From contig CAMWRV010000025.1 in the NCBI GenBank assembly GCA_947176745.1, positions 1 through 40,490 of the forward strand: a stretch of 40,490 nucleotides of DNA. The letters are read 5' to 3'. Of this stretch, positions 32,573 to 40,490 are shown in pieces. Made by a program: the position numbers and the translations under genes. Under the pieces are notes generated by a model, which ran no database searches, had not been told where the DNA came from, and saw nothing but the letters and a program-made list of their open reading frames with translations. Origin of the DNA: an uncultured Muribaculaceae bacterium. GTDB taxonomy: Bacteria; Bacteroidota; Bacteroidia; Bacteroidales; Muribaculaceae. Positions within the stretch are counted from its first letter, which is position 1. Each line of letters opens with the position of its first letter.

Positions 32573-33349
32573 TCAGCCGCGACCCACTTTCCCCTCCTCT
32601 TTCATCTTGGCGAGGAAAGCGTCGAGAGCACCGGTCATCGACTTGTGCTCTGCCGATGGGGCGGCGATGTCTACCCTGAGATCGGCATCCTCGATGGCCT
32701 TTACGGCTGTCGGGCCGAACGCTCCGAGATAGATGTGCTCTTTGTCCTGCTTGAAGTCGGGGAAGTTCTTCTTGAGCGACTGGATACCGGCCGGGCTGAA
32801 GAAGAGCAAAACGTCATAGTCAAGGTTCTCGCCGGGCTGGAAGTCGTTGCTGACGGTGCGGAACATGATAGCCTTTGTCACATCGAGATGATGCGCCTCA
32901 AGAATGGAGAGATCCTCTTTATGAACGTCTGAAACCGGGAATAGCAGTTTCTCCTTGTTGTTCTTGTCGAGGGCGGCGAGCAGTGTGCTGTCGTTGAGTT
33001 TGCCGGTCGCGCCAAACGATATCTTGCGCTTGCGGTAGACTATGTATTTCTGCAGATAGAGCGCGATAGACTCTGTCGTGCAGAAGTAACGCATCGTGTC
33101 GGGGATCTTGACTCTGGTCTCTTCGCAGAGACGGAAGAAGTTGTCGATTGCCGCACGCGAAGTGAATATGACTCCGGTGAATTCGGCAAGATTCACCTTC
33201 TGCTGACGGAACTCCTTGGCAGTCAGACCTTCTGTCTTGATAAAAGGCCGGAACACCATCTCCACGTCATATTTTTTAGCTATATCATAATAGGGAGACT
33301 TATCTCCCGAGGGTTTGGGTTGAGAAACAAGTATCTTCTTGATTTTCAT
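32573..33349 (-). CDS. hemD: Uroporphyrinogen-III synthase family protein
   Basis: The 258-residue product has the two-lobed HemD plan: ILVSQPKP at the start, GVIFTSRAAIDNFFRL closing the first lobe, then KLLFPVSDVHKEDL, DVLLFFSPAGIQSL and YLGAFGPTAVKAIEDADLR in the second. The family closes hydroxymethylbilane to uroporphyrinogen III. In Bacteroidetes a divergent copy is typically next to a DUF4271 gene even in species that need external haem, so its real role is uncertain. It lies 31 bases after DUF4271. No other haem gene is seen in the window. The symbol marks the family, not proven activity. Confidence 0.8.
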   Translation of the reverse strand: MKIKKILVSQPKPSGDKSPYYDIAKKYDVEMVFRPFIKTEGLTAKEFRQQKVNLAEFTGVIFTSRAAIDNFFRLCEETRVKIPDTMRYFCTTESIALYLQKYIVYRKRKISFGATGKLNDSTLLAALDKNNKEKLLFPVSDVHKEDLSILEAHHLDVTKAIMFRTVSNDFQPGENLDYDVLLFFSPAGIQSLKKNFPDFKQDKEHIYLGAFGPTAVKAIEDADLRVDIAAPSAEHKSMTGALDAFLAKMKEEGKVGRG

Positions 33350-33380
33350 TTATTTCCTTAGTTTTAACAACGTCTCTGTC

Positions 33381-34430
33381 TTACATCCACCGGATGCAGG
33401 CCGACCACGCGGCGACGTAGGTCAATATTAGGGGTACGATTTCTAGACTGCAAAGGTAGTACAAAAAAAGCAACCACGACGAAATTTGAGTGAAAAAAAT
33501 GCGGAATCCTTTGTAAAGGAAAACAATTTTTCCGAAAATGAATACAATTCCCGATATAATGAGCATCGTCCCGCTCCACGCCGGATATGACAGGATCAAC
33601 AGCGCGAGGGGGAAGAGGAGGAACGTCTCCAGACCGTAGGCCGCTGCGGCTCCTTTCACCCACATCTGTGTCTGGCGCCGGTCGGCGAAGACATTTCCGA
33701 TCACCCAGTATGCCATGGTCATCACCGCGAGGTAGACTGCGGCAACCCCTGAGCATATGGCGATTCCGGCCGCAGGATTATCGGGCAGCGCCGCGCTGTC
33801 GTGTACCAGAGTGCCCGCTGTCAGTGTCAGGGCTTTCCAGAGCATGACGCCCGCGCATGCCACCCACATTATGTTGAGCAGTACGAGCAGCGATGTCTCG
33901 CGCACTGTGTCGTCGAAGGCGTTCGGCCGGATGCGGGTGCTTGTCAGATCGCTCATCAGGGCTTTCATGTAGCGCGAGTTTCCCTTGAATTTTATGGCCA
34001 CAACGCAGAAGAGCAGTGCGAGAGCCAGATAGATCCACGACATCGGGCTCCAGTGTATATGGGGCAGATGGGTCTCTTTGCCCAGAAGCTCGCTGGCGGG
34101 ATTGACAAGGATGATCCCCTCTTTTTTCTCGCCCGGAAGAGCCTTCGCTGTCGTGACGCTGTCGGCCGCTATGCTGTCTGTCGCATTGATGGCGGCTGAG
34201 GGGCCGGTGGTCGCGGCCACCACATCTTCGCCGGTGTAGGGATATGCGAGAAGTTTCGGGACTCCCTTGAACGACTTGACTGTCGTCTTGTGGACGGCTG
34301 TCGGCGTCTTCACGGTTTTCCCGGCGACGGAGGTCTCGGCGGTCACATGCTCCTGCACTGTGACCGGCACAACTATGTCGTTTTCTGTCTGCCACACTGT
34401 TGTGGTCCTTGTGGAATCCTGCATCTCCAT
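33381..34430 (-). CDS. DUF4271 family multi-pass membrane protein
   Basis: The 349-residue protein has a polar, Thr/Ala/Val-rich N-terminal part of about 140 residues and then about six to seven hydrophobic helices (from WIYLALALLFCVVAIKF to the C-terminal PLILTYVAAWSACIRWM). KGFRIFFTQISSWLLFLYYLCSLEIVPLIL near the end is characteristic of DUF4271. Its function is not known; in Bacteroidetes it regularly precedes a hemD-like gene, as here. The first of two near Met codons (residues 1 and 3) was used. The gene lies 43 bases after the epimerase gene. Confidence 0.88.
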   Translation of the reverse strand: MEMQDSTRTTTVWQTENDIVVPVTVQEHVTAETSVAGKTVKTPTAVHKTTVKSFKGVPKLLAYPYTGEDVVAATTGPSAAINATDSIAADSVTTAKALPGEKKEGIILVNPASELLGKETHLPHIHWSPMSWIYLALALLFCVVAIKFKGNSRYMKALMSDLTSTRIRPNAFDDTVRETSLLVLLNIMWVACAGVMLWKALTLTAGTLVHDSAALPDNPAAGIAICSGVAAVYLAVMTMAYWVIGNVFADRRQTQMWVKGAAAAYGLETFLLFPLALLILSYPAWSGTMLIISGIVFIFGKIVFLYKGFRIFFTQISSWLLFLYYLCSLEIVPLILTYVAAWSACIRWM

Positions 34431-34473
34431 ACCCGATTGTTTTACCTGTTAGTAGGAATCTTATGGCACCGGA

Positions 34474-35565
34474 CTATTTGAGCCACCCGGCCTCGCGATA
34501 CCATATGATACTTCTTTCTATGCCATCTTTTAGCGGAGTCTCTGCCTTGAAGCCGAAATCACGAAGTGCCTTGTCGGTCGAACAGTTCCAGTTTCTGCGT
34601 CTGAGTATCCTGAATTTGTCGCGGTTGAGTGTCGAAGGCTTCATTCTGAGCGATCCGATCTTTTCGGCTACAGCGCACACGACGCCTACCGTCCATAGAG
34701 GCAGTCTTAGGGGCACTACAAGATGCCTCCCGAGTGCCGACATCACGATCTTGCGGAATTCCTTCTGACTGTAGGATCTCGGTTCGGAAATGTTGTATAT
34801 CTCCCCTTCGGATGCCCTTTCGGCCGCATCGAGGGCGGCCCGCGCCAGATCAGCGGCGTATATGAATGTCAGTGTCTGCTTTCTGAATCCGACACCGAAG
34901 TCGAAGCCTTTGCGGATCGATTCGATCATCAGAAAGTAATCTCGGTCCCACGGCCCGTAGACCCCGGTGGCACGCAGTATCACATAGGGTATTCCCGATG
35001 TGGCGAGCCACAGTTCGGCTTTTAGTTTCGACGCTCCGTAACGGGTATCGGGCAGGGGGATCTCGCTTTCGTCATATGGAGTGCCCCCACGCTCGTCGCG
35101 CGGTCCGAGCACCGACAGGCTGCTTATGAAAACAAGCTTTTCCGGAATTTTGCCAGACTGATGAAGCGCGCCTGTGAACGCACGCAGATAGTCGTGGTTG
35201 ATGCGGTTGAAATCGGCATAGCGGGTCACTTTGGTCGCACCGAGGTTGTAGATTATGTAATCCCATTTTCCTTCGGGCAACGCCTCTGACATCACTCCGG
35301 AGAGTGACGATGGATCGTCGAAATCAAACTCTATTATCCTGATTCGGCTGTCGGAAAGACGTGCCCTCGACGTGGTGGACCTCACTCCTGCCCAGACCTC
35401 GTAACCTCTGCGGAGCGCTTCCTCAACCAGATAGCCGCCGACAAAGCCTCCGGCTCCGACCACCAGCACACGGCGCGGCGCGGCGGAAGCACCGGCATCT
35501 GACGTGACGCATGCTTCGCTGACTGCTGTGGAATCGTGAGTTGCAATATGTATCTCTTCGCTCAT
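34474..35565 (-). CDS. NAD(P)-dependent epimerase/dehydratase
   Basis: An extended short-chain dehydrogenase of 363 residues. Gly37-Gly44 (GAGGFVGG) is the Rossmann nucleotide loop after an unusually long 30-residue polar leader, and YGASK (Tyr176, Lys180) with Ser149 forms the catalytic set. It likely acts on a nucleotide sugar or a related substrate in envelope glycan synthesis. Neighbours (a polysaccharide deacetylase 57 bases before it and DUF4271 after it) are compatible with a surface-glycan role, but the substrate is not readable. The ATG at 35565 is the first in frame; a start just before APRRVLVVGAG has no Met. Confidence 0.88.
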   Translation of the reverse strand: MSEEIHIATHDSTAVSEACVTSDAGASAAPRRVLVVGAGGFVGGYLVEEALRRGYEVWAGVRSTTSRARLSDSRIRIIEFDFDDPSSLSGVMSEALPEGKWDYIIYNLGATKVTRYADFNRINHDYLRAFTGALHQSGKIPEKLVFISSLSVLGPRDERGGTPYDESEIPLPDTRYGASKLKAELWLATSGIPYVILRATGVYGPWDRDYFLMIESIRKGFDFGVGFRKQTLTFIYAADLARAALDAAERASEGEIYNISEPRSYSQKEFRKIVMSALGRHLVVPLRLPLWTVGVVCAVAEKIGSLRMKPSTLNRDKFRILRRRNWNCSTDKALRDFGFKAETPLKDGIERSIIWYREAGWLK

Positions 35566-35622
35566 CGTTCTGTATTATCGGTGGCGGAGCATCGTAAGCT
35601 CCTCTTATTTCTGTCTTCGCCT

Positions 35623-36336
35623 TTATTTATTGCCTTTGCCGTTCTTGCTGACGGCGGAATCGTTCTGATCCTTGCCCGGCACGAGACGGAACTCATATCC
35701 TTCGGCCAGCAGCCACTCGATGCTGAGCGGCAGTGCGGTCTCAAGTTTCTCACGGCTCTTGAGTGAGTCGTGAAAGACAATGATCGATCCGGGGCGGGCG
35801 TAGCGCCTGACATTTCTGAACACATGCTCCGCATCGACATAACGGCTGTAATCGCGCGTCACGAGGTCGTACATGACAATCCGGTAGCGACGACTCAGAT
35901 TCTCCTTCTGACCGAAGCGCATCCATCCGTGGGGAGGCCGCATCAGATCGCTGTCGATATACTTCGCGGCCTCCTCGACGTCGCGGATATAACGCCGCGC
36001 CCGCTGACGGGACCCGTCGAGGTGATGCATCGTGTGGTTGCCGGCCTTGTGGCCGCGGCGAAGCACCTCGGCATATAGTTCCGGATACTTCCTGACATTG
36101 TCGCCGACCATGAAGAATGTAGCCTTGACTCCATATCGGTCGAGCATGTCGAGTATCCAGGGCGTGCATTCCGGTATGGGGCCGTCGTCGAATGTCAGGT
36201 AGACGGTCTTACGGCCGTCTTTCTCCCGGATCCGGAAGACTCCCCTCAGAAATGTCTTGCGGAAGAATTTCGGAGGAGACTCTATCCAGGGGCCTGCTAA
36301 CTTCAAGAACGCACGTTCGATACAGTTGGTTTTCAT
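35623..36336 (-). CDS. Polysaccharide deacetylase (NodB family)
   Basis: The 237-residue protein has the NodB catalytic motifs TFDDGP (Asp50 base, Asp51 metal ligand), the zinc-binding His101-x3-His105 (NHTMHH), RPPHGW and a final VFHDS. It would remove acetyl groups from a GlcNAc-containing polymer or a related carbohydrate. The N-terminal 40 residues are basic with an amphipathic start rather than a clear signal peptide, so localisation is uncertain. The ATG at 36336-36334 is chosen; a TTG one codon upstream is open but unneeded. It follows the DUF2723 gene after 17 bases. Confidence 0.92.
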   Translation of the reverse strand: MKTNCIERAFLKLAGPWIESPPKFFRKTFLRGVFRIREKDGRKTVYLTFDDGPIPECTPWILDMLDRYGVKATFFMVGDNVRKYPELYAEVLRRGHKAGNHTMHHLDGSRQRARRYIRDVEEAAKYIDSDLMRPPHGWMRFGQKENLSRRYRIVMYDLVTRDYSRYVDAEHVFRNVRRYARPGSIIVFHDSLKSREKLETALPLSIEWLLAEGYEFRLVPGKDQNDSAVSKNGKGNK

Positions 36337-36353
36337 CAATCGTCGAAAACGTT

Positions 36354-39300
36354 TTACTGCGGGTGGCGCGAGCTGTATTCCTCATAGAGGCGGCGGCTGC
36401 GCTCCATATCGACTTTTCCGATCTCGGGATCGGAGTCGAGCGTCTTGCTGTCTACCTCGCCGGCATACTGGCGGTATGCCTCGAAATAGATCGAGTCGAT
36501 ATATCGGTGCTCGGCCGGCTGCGCGGCATATTCCGCCGCGCTCATCGAGGCGAGTTCGTTGACTGTCTTTGCCGCATCGGCAAGTTCGCTGACAAGCTGG
36601 TCTTCCGTATAGTCTGTATAATACTGCGCGGTCGCGGTGTCCCGGCTTCCTCCGTTATAGAGCTGGTCGTAGCGCGAACGGAGATCGTCGAGCTTGTAGC
36701 CGGTCTTGGCGACTATGGCCTCTACCTTGCGGGCGTCGCCGCCATATTCCATATACATCTCCGCGAAACGATAGAACTGATATGGGATCATTCGCGACTC
36801 AAGTGTCATGGGAGCGTTGCCGAAGCGTGTCATGATGTCGCGGTTGTAGGCCAGATACTGACTCATGCGGGTCATAGTCTTCTCAAGAAGGTCGCGCGAC
36901 CGGGCAAGAAGCTTCTCGTCGCCGAGCCGTTTTCCGGCACGACCGTATACCTCGGGTACGGTCAGAGCGTTCGACACGCTGAGCGGCCATGTGTTCTCCG
37001 GAAGTTTCTCCATGAGCAGATCGGTCACTCCGACTGCCTTGCGGTATTTGTCGGCCGCCGACACTGTGTCGCCGGCACTTCGGATCAGATCGCCTTCATA
37101 CAGAAGCTCGGAGGCCACGTCGAGCATCGATGTGCGAGTCGATATGAGCATGCGTCGCGCTGTCTCGTCGAAGTAGGGAGCTTTCTTGTTGTCAGCCCCG
37201 CCCCAAAGGTATTTGCGGGTCACGACGTCGTAGGCGCGGTCTGTGCGTGCCGGGAGCCCCTCCTGCATTGTCGGCACGAGCTGGTGGGTCATGCCGACAC
37301 CGCGCATGTAGTCCGACAGTCCGAGGTGATATTCATCTCCTACTGTCATGCACCAGTAGATCGGTCTCGGCCAGCCTTCGGCTGCATTCGTGGCGATGAT
37401 GTCGAGCATCAGCAGCTCGCTGAGGCTCACATATCCCTTGCTTCTCACAGAGGGTGCCGACGCGAGGTCTATTACTATCTCGTTGACGATTTCCGATGAG
37501 TCCTGCGGGGCTACAAGACCGCGCGCCACAACTGCCTTCTTGTCGACGGGTATCGTGACTACCGCCGACGGGAGCATCGGATAACCGTAGTCGTTGTCGC
37601 GGCCTCCGCCTCCATATACGTAGCGGAGGCTTGTCATCAGGTCGGCGGGCGCGCGGTCTGTGCCGGGCAGAGTCACATCCATGTTGCCGTATGCTATGTC
37701 TTCGGGCTTTGCCGTGAAGTGGATAGGTTCTGCCGTATATGTCTGCTTGCGCATCTGGTTGGCATACCAGTCAGACGCGAGATAGCTGAGGTTGACGATC
37801 TTCACATCCGGACGCACGCCCTCCACTTCCTGTGCATACCAGAGAGGGAATGTGTCGTTGTCGCCGTTGCAGAAGACTATCGCGTTCGGCTCAAGGCTCT
37901 CCAGATAGTTGATTGCGTAATCGCGCGCGGCGGTGCGGCGACTGCGGTCATGGTCGTCCCAGGTCTGGCTTACCATCTGCACCGGTATCACGAGTCCGAT
38001 GACCACGGCGATGACCGCCGCCATGTCTGACTTGCGCGTCGTGCCCATGATCTTGATCAGGAGTCGCCACAGGGCGGCAACACCCATTCCGATCCATATG
38101 GCAAACGCATAGAATGATCCTGCATATGCATAGTCTCGCTCACGGGGCTGCAACGGCGGCTGGTTGAGATAGAGCACGATCGCGATGCCTGTCATGAAGA
38201 AGAGGAAGAACACCACCCAGAACTGCTCCACGCCCCGCTTGCCGGCGAATGCCTGCCACACCAGTCCGAACAGACCGAGTATAAGAGGCAGCATGTAGAA
38301 CGTGTTGTGTCCCGGATTGTTCTTGCCCAGATCGTCGGGAAGAAGAGACTGGTCGCCGAGACGTGCGTTGTCGAGCAGAGGTATTCCGGAGATCCAGTTT
38401 CCGGCATCGAGTTCTCCCTGCTGGTTGAGCAGGTCGTTCTGACGCCCGGCGAAGTTCCACATGAAGTAACGCATATACATGTGGATAAGCTGATAGTTGA
38501 AGAAGTAGGCCAGATTCTGTGAGAATGTCGGGCGGTAGCCTATCTTCTGAGGATAGTTCACAGTGCCCGTCATCTGATTGTAGTAGGGTTCTCCCGACAG
38601 GTCGAGTTCCGGGATCTTCTCTCCCGTGGTCTCGTCGACGGCATAGATCTCATGCAGGTTTCCTGGCATGGTGTCGAGGCGCACCCAGTTCTGATATGCG
38701 GAGCGGTGCATTCTGCTGTAGATGCGCGGAAAGATCATGTTGAGCTCCGGATTAAGTTTGATCTCGGGCTTGTAGTCGCGCTTCACATAGTAGTCTCCTC
38801 CGCGTGCTGCAAGGCTTGCGTTGGAGGCAAGCTCGCCCTGGTTGAGAAAACCGTATTCCGAACGCGTCTCGGCTCCTGCCACACCCTTTGCATACATAGC
38901 CTTCCCCGGCTCTACTACCGAAGTGTAGACGGGCTGCTGAAGTATGACTGGCATCCCATCTTCAGTGTATGTGACCGTGTCGGTCAGTACTGAGACAAGT
39001 TTCTTCTGCTGGCCGGAATACAGTGTCTCGCCATATAGAAGCGGAGTCTCGCCATATTGCTCACGGTTAAGATATGTGGCAAGATCGAACACATTGTCGG
39101 GCGAGTTCTGATTCATGGGAGTATCTGCGTTCGAACGTATCAGAATAAGCGCATAGCTCGAATAGCCGACAAATATTACCGCGATACTCCACATTATCAC
39201 ATTGAGGGCGCGAAGGGGAAGTCGCTTGAAATAGCCGGTGAAGAGGAAGAATGCGAGTATTGCCGTCAATACCCATCCGAGCCACCAGCCGCTTCCGAGG

Positions 39301-40226
39301 AAGAGCATGCCGCTGACGAGGACGGCTGCGAAAAACGAGATCTTTATCATCAGGGTGGACCGCTGCGCCTTGATCTCCTTGATCGCCCAGATGAATATCG
39401 CGGCGGCAGTAAACGCATAGGCAAGCGCTCCGCTGTTGAAGCTCATGTGGAATCCGTTGACAAACAGAAGTTCGAACTGCTGGGCCATCTTTATGAATCC
39501 CGGCACAAGTCCGAAAAGCACGAGCACTATTATCGCAAATGAAACGACAAGTGCGAGCAGCGACTTGACAAGATCCATGTCTTTCCACTTCCTGTAGGCA
39601 AACACAAGCACAATCGCGGGAATGCAGAGAAGGTTGAGAAGATGGACTGCGATGCTGACGCCGATTATGTAGGCAATCAGGATCAGATACCTGTCGGACG
39701 ATGGATCATCAGCCCTGTTTTCCCATTTCAGAATAAGCCAGAAAACGAGTGCGGTGCAGAACGAAGAGAACGCGTAGACCTCGCCCTCGACGGCTGAGAA
39801 CCAGAATGTGTCGCTCCAGCAGTAGGCGAGCGAGCCGACAACACCCGACCCGAAAATTACAAGCATCTTCGAGAGGGGGAGTTCGCTTTTGCGACTGTCT
39901 CGAACTATCAAACGCCGGGTAAGGTGAGTGATGGTCCAGAAGAGAAGCAGTATTGTCAATGCACTCAGCAGTCCGCTCATGGCATTCACCATAAGGGGAA
40001 CAAGAGTGGCGTTGGGCGCGAAGTTGGCGAAAAACCGCGCGGTCAGCATGAAGATGGGGTTGCCCGGCGGATGACCGACCTCAAGCTTGTCAGCCTGGAT
40101 TATAAACTCTCCGCAATCCCAATAGGAAGCGGTAGGCTCAAGAGTGAGCCAGTAAGTGACAAGGGCAATGACAAAGACCACCCAGCCGGTCACATTGTTG
40201 ATGAGATTATATTTTCGAGTCAACAT
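36354..40226 (-). CDS. DUF2723 (GT117-type) multi-pass membrane protein
   Basis: The 1290-residue protein starts with a transmembrane helix and the DUF2723 signature PTASYWDCGEFI (Asp37, Glu40) and HPPGNPIF (His52), followed by about ten hydrophobic helices to about residue 400 and more at about 620-720; long soluble segments follow, the last 350 residues being helical and TPR-like. DUF2723 proteins resemble protein O-mannosyltransferases (GT-C fold) and are classed in GT117; the acceptor is not known. A GTG one codon upstream (40229) is also open, but the ATG is preferred. It heads a seven-gene minus-strand array with a consensus promoter. Confidence 0.92.
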   Translation of the reverse strand: MLTRKYNLINNVTGWVVFVIALVTYWLTLEPTASYWDCGEFIIQADKLEVGHPPGNPIFMLTARFFANFAPNATLVPLMVNAMSGLLSALTILLLFWTITHLTRRLIVRDSRKSELPLSKMLVIFGSGVVGSLAYCWSDTFWFSAVEGEVYAFSSFCTALVFWLILKWENRADDPSSDRYLILIAYIIGVSIAVHLLNLLCIPAIVLVFAYRKWKDMDLVKSLLALVVSFAIIVLVLFGLVPGFIKMAQQFELLFVNGFHMSFNSGALAYAFTAAAIFIWAIKEIKAQRSTLMIKISFFAAVLVSGMLFLGSGWWLGWVLTAILAFFLFTGYFKRLPLRALNVIMWSIAVIFVGYSSYALILIRSNADTPMNQNSPDNVFDLATYLNREQYGETPLLYGETLYSGQQKKLVSVLTDTVTYTEDGMPVILQQPVYTSVVEPGKAMYAKGVAGAETRSEYGFLNQGELASNASLAARGGDYYVKRDYKPEIKLNPELNMIFPRIYSRMHRSAYQNWVRLDTMPGNLHEIYAVDETTGEKIPELDLSGEPYYNQMTGTVNYPQKIGYRPTFSQNLAYFFNYQLIHMYMRYFMWNFAGRQNDLLNQQGELDAGNWISGIPLLDNARLGDQSLLPDDLGKNNPGHNTFYMLPLILGLFGLVWQAFAGKRGVEQFWVVFFLFFMTGIAIVLYLNQPPLQPRERDYAYAGSFYAFAIWIGMGVAALWRLLIKIMGTTRKSDMAAVIAVVIGLVIPVQMVSQTWDDHDRSRRTAARDYAINYLESLEPNAIVFCNGDNDTFPLWYAQEVEGVRPDVKIVNLSYLASDWYANQMRKQTYTAEPIHFTAKPEDIAYGNMDVTLPGTDRAPADLMTSLRYVYGGGGRDNDYGYPMLPSAVVTIPVDKKAVVARGLVAPQDSSEIVNEIVIDLASAPSVRSKGYVSLSELLMLDIIATNAAEGWPRPIYWCMTVGDEYHLGLSDYMRGVGMTHQLVPTMQEGLPARTDRAYDVVTRKYLWGGADNKKAPYFDETARRMLISTRTSMLDVASELLYEGDLIRSAGDTVSAADKYRKAVGVTDLLMEKLPENTWPLSVSNALTVPEVYGRAGKRLGDEKLLARSRDLLEKTMTRMSQYLAYNRDIMTRFGNAPMTLESRMIPYQFYRFAEMYMEYGGDARKVEAIVAKTGYKLDDLRSRYDQLYNGGSRDTATAQYYTDYTEDQLVSELADAAKTVNELASMSAAEYAAQPAEHRYIDSIYFEAYRQYAGEVDSKTLDSDPEIGKVDMERSRRLYEEYSSRHPQ

Positions 40227-40329
40227 CACAAGGATATGATTAATTCGACAACGGCTCGCTCATGCAGGAATCAAGCCCGCACAGAACGCGGCAGGAATCC
40301 ACACAAAACGCGCATATTCATAGAATTTA

Positions 40330-40360
40330 CAAAATTAACTAATCCCCGCGAAAAATCCAA
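40330..40360 (-). promoter_or_regulatory. Promoter of the DUF2723-led array
   Basis: On the minus strand TTG (plus 40358-40360) and 20 bases later TAATTTTG (plus 40330-40337). The leader to the ATG at 40226 is about 100 bases. Confidence 0.65.
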
Positions 40361-40376
40361 CAAATAAATTTCGATT

Positions 40377-40426
40377 GACGCGCGGTTTGACGCGGTTAGA
40401 CGCGGGGGACGCGATTAATCGCGTCC
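40377..40426. repeat. GACGCG direct repeats ending in a 20-bp palindrome
   Basis: GACGCG occurs at 40377, 40389, 40399 and 40408, at intervals of 12, 10 and 9 bases. The last copy is half of a perfect 20-base palindrome, GGACGCGATTAATCGCGTCC (40407-40426). It lies between the rRNA terminator and the DUF2723 promoter. Confidence 0.7.
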
Positions 40427-40434
40427 GTACCGTC

Positions 40435-40464
40435 AAAAAAAAAAGTCACGGATTTCTCCGTGAC
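40435..40464 (-). terminator. rRNA operon terminator
   Basis: GTCACGGA/TCCGTGAC (40445-40452 with 40457-40464) around TTTC, followed on the minus strand by ten T (plus A40435-40444). It directly follows the 5S rRNA end and is a strong intrinsic terminator. Confidence 0.92.
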
Positions 40465-40468
40465 CTTC

Positions 40469-40490
40469 AAGGTGGCGATTACCTACTCTT
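40469..40490 (-). rRNA. rrf: 5S rRNA, 3' end (partial)
   Basis: Read on the minus strand, the last bases are AAGAGTAGGTAATCGCCACC plus TT, matching the conserved 3' end of bacterial 5S rRNA (GAGAGTAGG followed by the arm of the terminal stem). A strong terminator follows within a few bases, as at the end of an rrn operon. Only about 22 bases are in the window; the exact mature 3' end is uncertain. Confidence 0.75.

Noticed and set aside
36192..37499. 435-codon plus-strand frame antisense to the DUF2723 gene.
   Set aside because: Overlaps two recognised genes; composition typical of a shadow frame.
40377..40426. Short repeats considered as a CRISPR array.
   Set aside because: Six-base units with 3-6 base spacers do not fit a CRISPR layout, and no cas gene is present.

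Overview
The window looks like chromosomal DNA of a member of the order Bacteroidales, with codon and base use most like Muribaculaceae-type gut bacteria (an inference, not tested). The evidence is that almost every promoter that can be read has the Bacteroidetes form TTTG-N19-21-TAnnTTTG, that start sites lack Shine-Dalgarno sequences, and that many genes belong to Bacteroidetes-restricted families (DUF4492, DUF3098, DUF4271, DUF4831, DUF4374, DUF2723, a MurF-Alr fusion). The ends are marked by a cut IS1182-type transposase on the left and the 3' end of a 5S rRNA gene with its terminator on the right.

Layout: 1-561 truncated transposase (-); 718-1299 small outer-membrane beta-barrel (-); 1562-1786 DUF4492 membrane protein (+); 1806-5748 a five-gene minus-strand envelope/tRNA cluster transcribed ftsX, DUF3098, uppP, truB, queA; 5938-9081 mtaB, a family 2 glycosyltransferase and surE (+); 9235-9466 a probable stand-alone non-coding RNA with its own promoter and terminator; 9582-12053 murF-alr fusion (+); 12258-18149 a TonB receptor, a DUF4374 surface lipoprotein and a PepSY membrane protein (+), the same family trio and order as the Bacteroides xusABC xenosiderophore locus; 18341-22587 nnr, DUF4831, xseA, xseB with overlapping ends (+); 22699-23700 class II aldolase (-); 23909-25881 glycosyltransferase and galM (-); 25989-27494 CoA-transferase (-) divergent from miaB (27544-28935, +); and 28955-40226 a seven-gene minus-strand array transcribed DUF2723, polysaccharide deacetylase, NAD-dependent epimerase, DUF4271, hemD-like, a receiver-dikinase fusion protein, and a coiled-coil protein.

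The genes are mostly core metabolism and envelope functions: undecaprenyl phosphate recycling (uppP), divisome (ftsX), peptidoglycan precursors (murF-alr), tRNA modification (queA, truB, mtaB, miaB), metabolite repair (nnr), DNA repair (xseAB) and acetate/succinate CoA exchange. The least conventional elements are (i) the 994-residue protein at 29533-32517, in which a degenerate and an apparently intact receiver domain precede an ATP-binding dikinase domain that lacks the phospho-histidine and PEP domains, coupled by 2 nt to a coiled-coil partner; (ii) the PepSY protein at 16287-18149 whose periplasmic/cytoplasmic loop has gained about 260 residues of Gly/Arg/Glu/His-rich low-complexity sequence; and (iii) the RNA-like unit at 9235-9466. 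No CRISPR array, prophage, toxin-antitoxin pair or restriction system was seen.
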